From a virus, in IMG/VR virus record IMGVR_UViG_3300022934_000126, positions 1 to 28,346 of that record: a stretch of 28,346 bases of DNA. One strand, written 5' to 3'. Of the stretch, positions 24,915 to 28,346 are shown in pieces. The notes beneath the pieces were generated by a model, which was given only the letters and a program-made list of their open reading frames with translations, was not told the origin of the DNA and searched no databases. A program made the translations under genes and the position numbers. Position 1 is the first letter of the stretch; each line of letters starts with the position of its first letter.

Positions 24915-25348
24915 TATGCAATCCGAATTATAGCGTTAGACGCATCTGCCGTTGGGAAGATTACTTGAAAGTCGCCGGAACTTGATGATTTATCGGAACC
25001 AAAGTCCAACACAACAACCGACGGATCACCTGTTGCAGTGTCATTATAAATCAAAGCACCACGCGCGGTGATTGTTGCGCTTGACCAAGTAACATCGGCA
25101 AAGTCGGTAAAGGCTGTTGTGCCGCTCGACGTTGGTGTTACGTTAGTCAACGTCTCCCCCGTCGCAGTATACCCAGTACCACTAACTTCGTTTGTAGCAG
25201 TATAAGCTGTTGTGGCCGCAGTAAACGACGCATTGTTATCATATAGAGCAATCTTAAAGGTATTGCCTGTAGAGTTTGTGAAGTCGTGTGTACCTGTCAG
25301 CAACTCTTGCTTAAAAGATGTACACATATAGTTTCCAGTAAAGGCCAT
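24914..25348 (-). CDS. Beta-rich phage structural protein, 144 aa
   Basis: The sequence is Thr/Ser/Ala-rich and reads as a beta sandwich: [14 protein letters not shown], then [24 protein letters not shown], and a C-terminal part with [20 protein letters not shown] and DFQVIFPT. The combination 'F...LL.G.H.F...FKIALY....Y..TNEV.G.GY' is one I recall from many marine phage genomes close to tail fibre genes, with no characterised member. It starts 1 nt after the upstream stop, with GGAGA 7 nt before the ATG. It probably decorates the tail or supports fibre attachment; this is inferred from neighbours. Confidence 0.75.
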   Translation of the reverse strand: MAFTGNYMCTSFKQELLTGTHDFTNSTGNTFKIALYDNNASFTAATTAYTATNEVSGTGYTATGETLTNVTPTSSGTTAFTDFADVTWSSATITARGALIYNDTATGDPSVVVLDFGSDKSSSSGDFQVIFPTADASNAIIRIA

Positions 25349-25349
25349 G

Positions 25350-25646
25350 TTAAAGTCTCCTTATAAGTTCAGCCATTTCGGGATGTCCCGCATCATTAAG
25401 TGCATTATACACAGTTGTGCGGTCACTGCGAATAGCCTGTCGCATATAGTATGCCACGAGCTTTTCGATGTGCTTTGAGAAAGCACGAGCTTGGTCCCGT
25501 ATACCCGGATGTGCGTCATCCGATACCGATATAATTTTTTCAACGCACTGTTCCGCAAGCTCATCGGGCGTGAATCCACGGTTGTCCGTAGTACGGACCC
25601 CAACGATAGGAGTATCTTTTGGTACGCTTACCTTAAATTCAAACAT
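25350..25646 (-). CDS. Conserved helical protein of the connector/tail module, 98 aa
   Basis: A strand-like N-terminus (FEFKVSVPKDTPIVGV) is followed by helices with ELAEQCVEKII, HPGIRDQARAFSKHIEKLV and MRQAIRSDRTTVYNALNDAG, ending in HPEMAELIRRL. The segment 'IRDQA..F...I......YM.QA.RSDRTT.YN.L..AGH..LAE.IRRL' is one I remember as common in marine phages, always small and without assigned function. The start overlaps the previous stop as TAATG. It lies between the adaptor genes and the fibre genes. Function unknown. Confidence 0.75.
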   Translation of the reverse strand: MFEFKVSVPKDTPIVGVRTTDNRGFTPDELAEQCVEKIISVSDDAHPGIRDQARAFSKHIEKLVAYYMRQAIRSDRTTVYNALNDAGHPEMAELIRRL

Positions 25647-26296
25647 TACTGTTTAGCCCTTATCACCATACCAGTGCGGTATTGATCTGTAGTTTCCTTT
25701 GCTTCACCTAGCATCTTAACACCAGTTACCGCTTCTTGGAATCGTTGATTATACATAGCCATGACATCCTGCTCACCCTTCATATAAATGTAGGCTTCAA
25801 TCAATGATCCATAGAGTAACGTCATTTCTGCGTTTGTACTCAACCAAGTTGTAGAATCCTCCGCCCCTGCCGTAATACTCACAGGACGATAAAAATAATG
25901 CAGTTCAGCCGTGTAAGTTGTGTCTGGAGTTGGACCTAAAATAAAGTTGTCCACATCAAATTGTCCGTAATAACGTGGCGCACCTGTTGTTGTAGCGTCC
26001 GGTGTATACGTCTGGATAAAACTTACATCTTTAAACTCTACAAAAAACTTATCTCCATCCGCACCCGCTAAACTAAGAGAGTATGGAGCTAAGAAATCTG
26101 TCGGACACGCTAAGTATTTGTTGCTTGCTGTAGTGCTCGCTGTAGCATTTTTACGAAACAAGCTCAGTTGTACAGTTTTTAGAATCCTTTCCTCCGCTTG
26201 GCGAATAAACAAAGGTATATTCGTTATAAACGAAGATTCGTCGTTTTCTGTGTAATCCTGTATTGCTTGCTTTAACTGTGCGTATGTAAAACTCAT
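25646..26296 (-). CDS. Phage head-tail adaptor-like protein, 216 aa
   Basis: The N-terminus, MSFTYAQLKQAIQDYTEND and then FIRQAEERILKTVQL, is the typical opening of phage adaptor proteins of the SU10 adaptor / T7 gp11-like group. The middle has the strand motif CPTDFLAPYSLSLAG and an 'APRYYGQFDVDNFILGPTPD' core, followed by YTAELHYFYRPVSIT. The C-terminal helices (LLYGSLIEAYIYMKGEQDVM) complete the family layout. Such proteins form a ring between the portal and the tail. ATG at 26296 overlaps the upstream stop as ATGA. Family placement is from pattern recognition; together with the 222-aa protein it would make two stacked neck rings. Confidence 0.8.
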   Translation of the reverse strand: MSFTYAQLKQAIQDYTENDESSFITNIPLFIRQAEERILKTVQLSLFRKNATASTTASNKYLACPTDFLAPYSLSLAGADGDKFFVEFKDVSFIQTYTPDATTTGAPRYYGQFDVDNFILGPTPDTTYTAELHYFYRPVSITAGAEDSTTWLSTNAEMTLLYGSLIEAYIYMKGEQDVMAMYNQRFQEAVTGVKMLGEAKETTDQYRTGMVIRAKQ

Positions 26297-26598
26297 GACG
26301 TTACCACCGTAATTTTTCCAACCTGACCAAATCCGGCAGGCGGTAATAGCTTTGGTGCCTCAACTGTAGGAAGACCAACATAAACAGACATTGTGGCCTT
26401 TACATCCGGCCGTGCATCTTTCAACGCTTGAGCGTCAATCACTTTTCGAAAAGGACCAAGCTGTGGCTGCTTTGGCTCGTACTCATCTCGACCTACTAAT
26501 GCCCCGGTCCATTCTTTTCGCATGTCTTTATACCGATACCGGAACCCGGATCGATCTGAGATTGCATATGAGTTTTTTCCGGTAGCAAACTTTGACAT
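26293..26598 (-). CDS. Conserved marine phage protein of the neck module, 101 aa
   Basis: The protein starts SKFATGKNSYAISDRSGFRYR and continues with YKDMRKEWTGALVGRDEYE and KQPQLGPFRKV. The pattern 'SDRSG...Y..M.KEW.G..V...E.E.K.PQ' is highly characteristic, and I recall it in several families of marine phages between neck and tail genes, always uncharacterised. The second half includes DAQALKDARPD and a Pro/Leu/Gly-rich end. It is basic overall in the first half. It overlaps both neighbours (TAATG before, ATGA after), which implies coordinated production with the two adaptor-like proteins. Function unknown. Confidence 0.78.
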   Translation of the reverse strand: MSKFATGKNSYAISDRSGFRYRYKDMRKEWTGALVGRDEYEPKQPQLGPFRKVIDAQALKDARPDVKATMSVYVGLPTVEAPKLLPPAGFGQVGKITVVTS

Positions 26599-27266
26599 TA
26601 GCTCGTCCTAAAATACTCGTACTGAGGCACTACGTTGAATGATGCCCGATCACGATCTTCGGCCATCGCACGTTCAAACTCTTCTTCGTACACTGCTTTC
26701 AAAAGCTGTATGCGCTGTGGCGCACGTTTCATAGCAATGTAATACGCTAAACCAGCCGCCAAACAAGGGTAGAACCTAAAGGGCATATCAAGCGTGTTTG
26801 TTTGAGCGTCCGCGTCGTCCATTCTGGTAAGAGCATCATAAACGATAACATCGGTGCTGTTTTCCGGAACAGGCCAGACTTTCAAGTTAGGAGTTATCTG
26901 ACGATCCAAGAAAAACTGAGAAGGGCGGCCCGTCGTTGTTTTATTAGGGATAGATAAATAAGAATCGCGACTTATTCGATCCAAGGCATAATCAGTTCCA
27001 CTTCGGCGAACGACCACAGACAAAACATCGATTATGTCGGTTCCTAAAGCGTAATCACCGTCGTTTTCCGTCAAGGTAATTGTACGCTGTTTTATAGTCC
27101 ATTGATTCAAACCACGGTTTGCCCATTCTGCAAGCATAAGATTCATTGAACGCTTTGCAGTTTTCAGATCATACCCCGTGCGAACCTCCAAGCCACAACG
27201 CTCAAAAGCCTCTTCGATGTAATCCGCTACATCAAGCTCAAAATCTTTGCTTCCAGAAGTTGTCAT
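26598..27266 (-). CDS. Phage neck/tail adaptor-like protein (gp4/gp11-like), 222 aa
   Basis: Residues 5-60 form helices with DVADYIEEAFERCGLE and then LKTAKRSMNLMLAEWANRG. A strand follows (WTIKQRTITLTENDGDYALG), with DIIDVLSVVVRRSGTDYALD next. The centre contains GRPSQFFLDRQITPNLKVWP, and the C-terminus has LDMPFRFYPCLAAGLAYYIA plus a charged helix. This order (helical bundle, strand domain, 'P..Y' strand, C-terminal helix ending in an acidic tail) fits ring-forming adaptors such as P22 gp4 or T7 gp11. The start lies 3 nt after the stop of the 45-aa gene. The exact equivalence to either reference protein is uncertain. Confidence 0.75.
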   Translation of the reverse strand: MTTSGSKDFELDVADYIEEAFERCGLEVRTGYDLKTAKRSMNLMLAEWANRGLNQWTIKQRTITLTENDGDYALGTDIIDVLSVVVRRSGTDYALDRISRDSYLSIPNKTTTGRPSQFFLDRQITPNLKVWPVPENSTDVIVYDALTRMDDADAQTNTLDMPFRFYPCLAAGLAYYIAMKRAPQRIQLLKAVYEEEFERAMAEDRDRASFNVVPQYEYFRTS

Positions 27267-27269
27267 AAC

Positions 27270-27407
27270 TTACTTCTTCTTCTTTACCGCACCACCAGAA
27301 CGCATCTTTTTCAAGATGCCTCCGCCACGCATTTTCTTCACCATGCCGCCACCGCGTAGCTTTTTCACAGGCCCACCGCGCATTTTCTTTTTAGGTTTCA
27401 TCGCCAT
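27270..27407 (-). CDS. Tiny Lys/Arg/Gly-rich repeat protein (KKMRGGG repeats), 45 aa
   Basis: This short gene was found by reading the gap between the 194-aa and 222-aa genes. It encodes MAMKPKKKMRGGPVKKLRGG and continues with MVKKMRGGG, ILKKMRSGGAV and a final KKKK. Four near-copies of a '(V/I)-x-K-K-[ML]-R-G/S-G-G' unit follow each other. ATG at 27407 lies inside the end of the 194-aa gene (17-nt overlap), and AGGAGA is 7 nt before the ATG. The stop is 3 nt before the next ATG. I recall similar KKMRGGG peptides in marine phage genomes beside neck genes. A nucleic acid binding or scaffold role is a guess from its charge. Confidence 0.78.
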   Translation of the reverse strand: MAMKPKKKMRGGPVKKLRGGGMVKKMRGGGILKKMRSGGAVKKKK

Positions 27408-27975
27408 CGATCAGTCTCCTATAAAGTTTTTCTCTTTGAGCAAAAATAGCTTCTACATCATAATCTTTAGCATACTCTTCGTAATATCCCAAGGCTTTGA
27501 GTTGTTGCGAAGACTTATACACTTTTGACAGACGCTGTATGAAAATCATAGCATACTCTTCAGAAACAAGCTGCTCAAAAGTAGTTTCATCTAAATAAGA
27601 ACTTTCGTCATCGTGCGGATGAAAACCCATAAGCCACATATCACGATCTATAAAAAACCCTAGAGAAATAGCCTCATTAAGCTGTTCAAGGTAATCGTGA
27701 AAAGCCTCTGGGTCTTTTTTGTACGTTAAATCTACCACAATCACTAAATCAAAGGCGTCATCAAACTGCGATATTGTACTGTAAATAGCTTGATAATTGT
27801 TTTCGTACTTATACAGCACCGCAACACGGCCCTCTGTCCACGCTTTTTTGGCGTAGGGGCACGGTGGTAAATTATTGAAATACGGGTTAGGCTTTTGCAA
27901 AGTATGCGCAGACCACGCAAGAATTTCTGCGTATATGTCTTTCTCTAAGTCTGGTTTATACGCAACTGCACTCAT
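27391..27975 (-). CDS. Conserved phage hypothetical protein with PCPYAKKAW motif, 194 aa
   Basis: The N-terminal part holds LAWSAHTLQKPNPYFNNLPP and then CPYAKKAW around Cys39. Strands VAVLYKY and DLVIVVDLTYKKDPEAF follow, then a helical segment and FIDRDMWLMGFHPHDDES. The C-terminal third is Tyr/Leu/Lys-rich helix. The 'NLPPCPYAKKAW ... HPHDD' arrangement faintly resembles the DUF1415 family pattern (NLCPFA near the start), but length and spacing were not checked. From memory similar proteins are found in cyanophages and other marine phages. ATG at 27975 overlaps the previous stop as TAATG. Function unknown. Confidence 0.7.
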   Translation of the reverse strand: MSAVAYKPDLEKDIYAEILAWSAHTLQKPNPYFNNLPPCPYAKKAWTEGRVAVLYKYENNYQAIYSTISQFDDAFDLVIVVDLTYKKDPEAFHDYLEQLNEAISLGFFIDRDMWLMGFHPHDDESSYLDETTFEQLVSEEYAMIFIQRLSKVYKSSQQLKALGYYEEYAKDYDVEAIFAQREKLYRRLIDGDET

Positions 27976-28346
27976 TAGCTTACAGAACCCTTTGTACGTT
28001 TACGGCGATTTGACAACACTTTTCCACAGCCTCGTGCTACGACCCCTTGGGTGTTTGCTTTCGGGGTCGGCCTCTTGGCCTTGGTTGCTTCGATGGGGCC
28101 GCCTTGGGCTTTGAATTTGACTTCCGCGGCTTTGGTGTTTTTGACGTTGGTTTTGCCTTTTGCGCCTTCTCGCTTCTTTTTACGGGCTGTGGCGGCTCTT
28201 TCGGACTTGGAGAGACTATTCGCTTTAGACCTTGGAAGGCATCTGTCAGGATTCTTTTTATCCTTTGAAGTGCCGCACTTACCTTTAATTTTACCATCGG
28301 TTCCTATCCTTACCCAGTCTTGGTCCCGCCATTTTTTAAGCTCGCC
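27975..28346 (-). CDS. DUF5872-like Lys/Arg-rich protein, 5' end cut by window edge
   Basis: The frame is open from the window edge to a TAA at 27975-27977, giving 123 residues. It begins KKWRDQDWVRIGTDGKIKGK three residues in. CGTSKDKKNPDRCLPRSKA and LSKSERAATARKKKREG then follow, a pattern I recognise as DUF5872: W...WV.I....GK...CG.......P.C.P..KA...S...R..A...K. The C-terminus, GVVARGCGKVLSNRRKRTKG, is a basic Cys-containing tail I recall from other small marine phage proteins. It is strongly basic throughout. The stop shares a base with the next ATG (TAATG). A different minus-strand frame, 28037-28297, also lacks stops but lacks this family pattern and the coupling. The role is unknown; nucleic acid binding is plausible. 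Confidence 0.82.
   Translation of the reverse strand, partial: GELKKWRDQDWVRIGTDGKIKGKCGTSKDKKNPDRCLPRSKANSLSKSERAATARKKKREGAKGKTNVKNTKAAEVKFKAQGGPIEATKAKRPTPKANTQGVVARGCGKVLSNRRKRTKGSVS

Noticed and set aside
28037-28297. Minus-strand 86-residue ORF with AT-hook-like PRGRPRK
   Set aside because: It overlaps a longer frame that matches a DUF5872-like pattern and is coupled to the next gene. Lys/Pro-rich shadows arise readily in an alternative frame of a Lys/Arg-rich gene.

Overview
The window is a densely packed stretch of a tailed double-stranded DNA phage genome. Every gene I can support lies on the minus strand, so transcription runs from position 28346 towards position 1. The gene families match the structural and tail module of marine phages known mostly from metagenomes. 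The adaptor and nozzle-like genes and the large internal-type virion proteins suggest a podovirus-like (short-tailed) particle, but this is inferred from remembered family patterns, not a search. The host cannot be named. No terminase, portal, capsid, polymerase, integrase, lysis gene, tRNA, insertion sequence or CRISPR array was seen.

Layout in transcription order. (1) 28346-25350, head-to-tail connection: a Lys-rich DUF5872-like protein cut by the window edge, a 194-aa protein, a 45-aa KKMRGGG-repeat peptide, a 222-aa adaptor-like protein, a 101-aa conserved protein, a 216-aa adaptor-like protein and a 98-aa protein. (2) 25348-15317, fibres and tail decoration: a 144-aa protein, an 884-aa fibre ending in an S74 self-cleaving chaperone, an 80-aa helical protein, a 537-aa protein with 19 in-register 22-residue repeats, a 299-aa fibre protein, a 1223-aa protein with about 18-19 propeller-blade-like repeats, and a 148-aa tail-assembly-chaperone-like protein. 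(3) 15267-12852: a 631-aa nozzle/stabilisation-like protein, a 98-aa protein and a 76-aa zinc-ribbon protein. (4) 12793-1, putative internal or ejection proteins: 462, 410, 947, 1313 and 863 aa, then a gene cut by the left window edge. The 863-aa protein carries a 134-residue Hint (intein-like) domain.

Nearly all genes touch or overlap (TAATG, TGATG, ATGA), which suggests translational coupling. Only three gaps exceed 50 nt: 12794-12851, 15268-15319 and 21960-22013. Two of them share an 8-mer about 30-40 nt upstream of the next start; the third holds a perfect 7-bp inverted repeat.

The most unusual content is the Hint domain with Lys instead of Cys/Ser/Thr after its terminal His-Asn, the S74 self-cleavage module in the same operon, the strict 22-residue repeat protein, short signatures shared between separate virion proteins (GG[IL]ASF and Trp-Gly clusters), and a right-end gene hidden behind an overlapping wrong-frame ORF.
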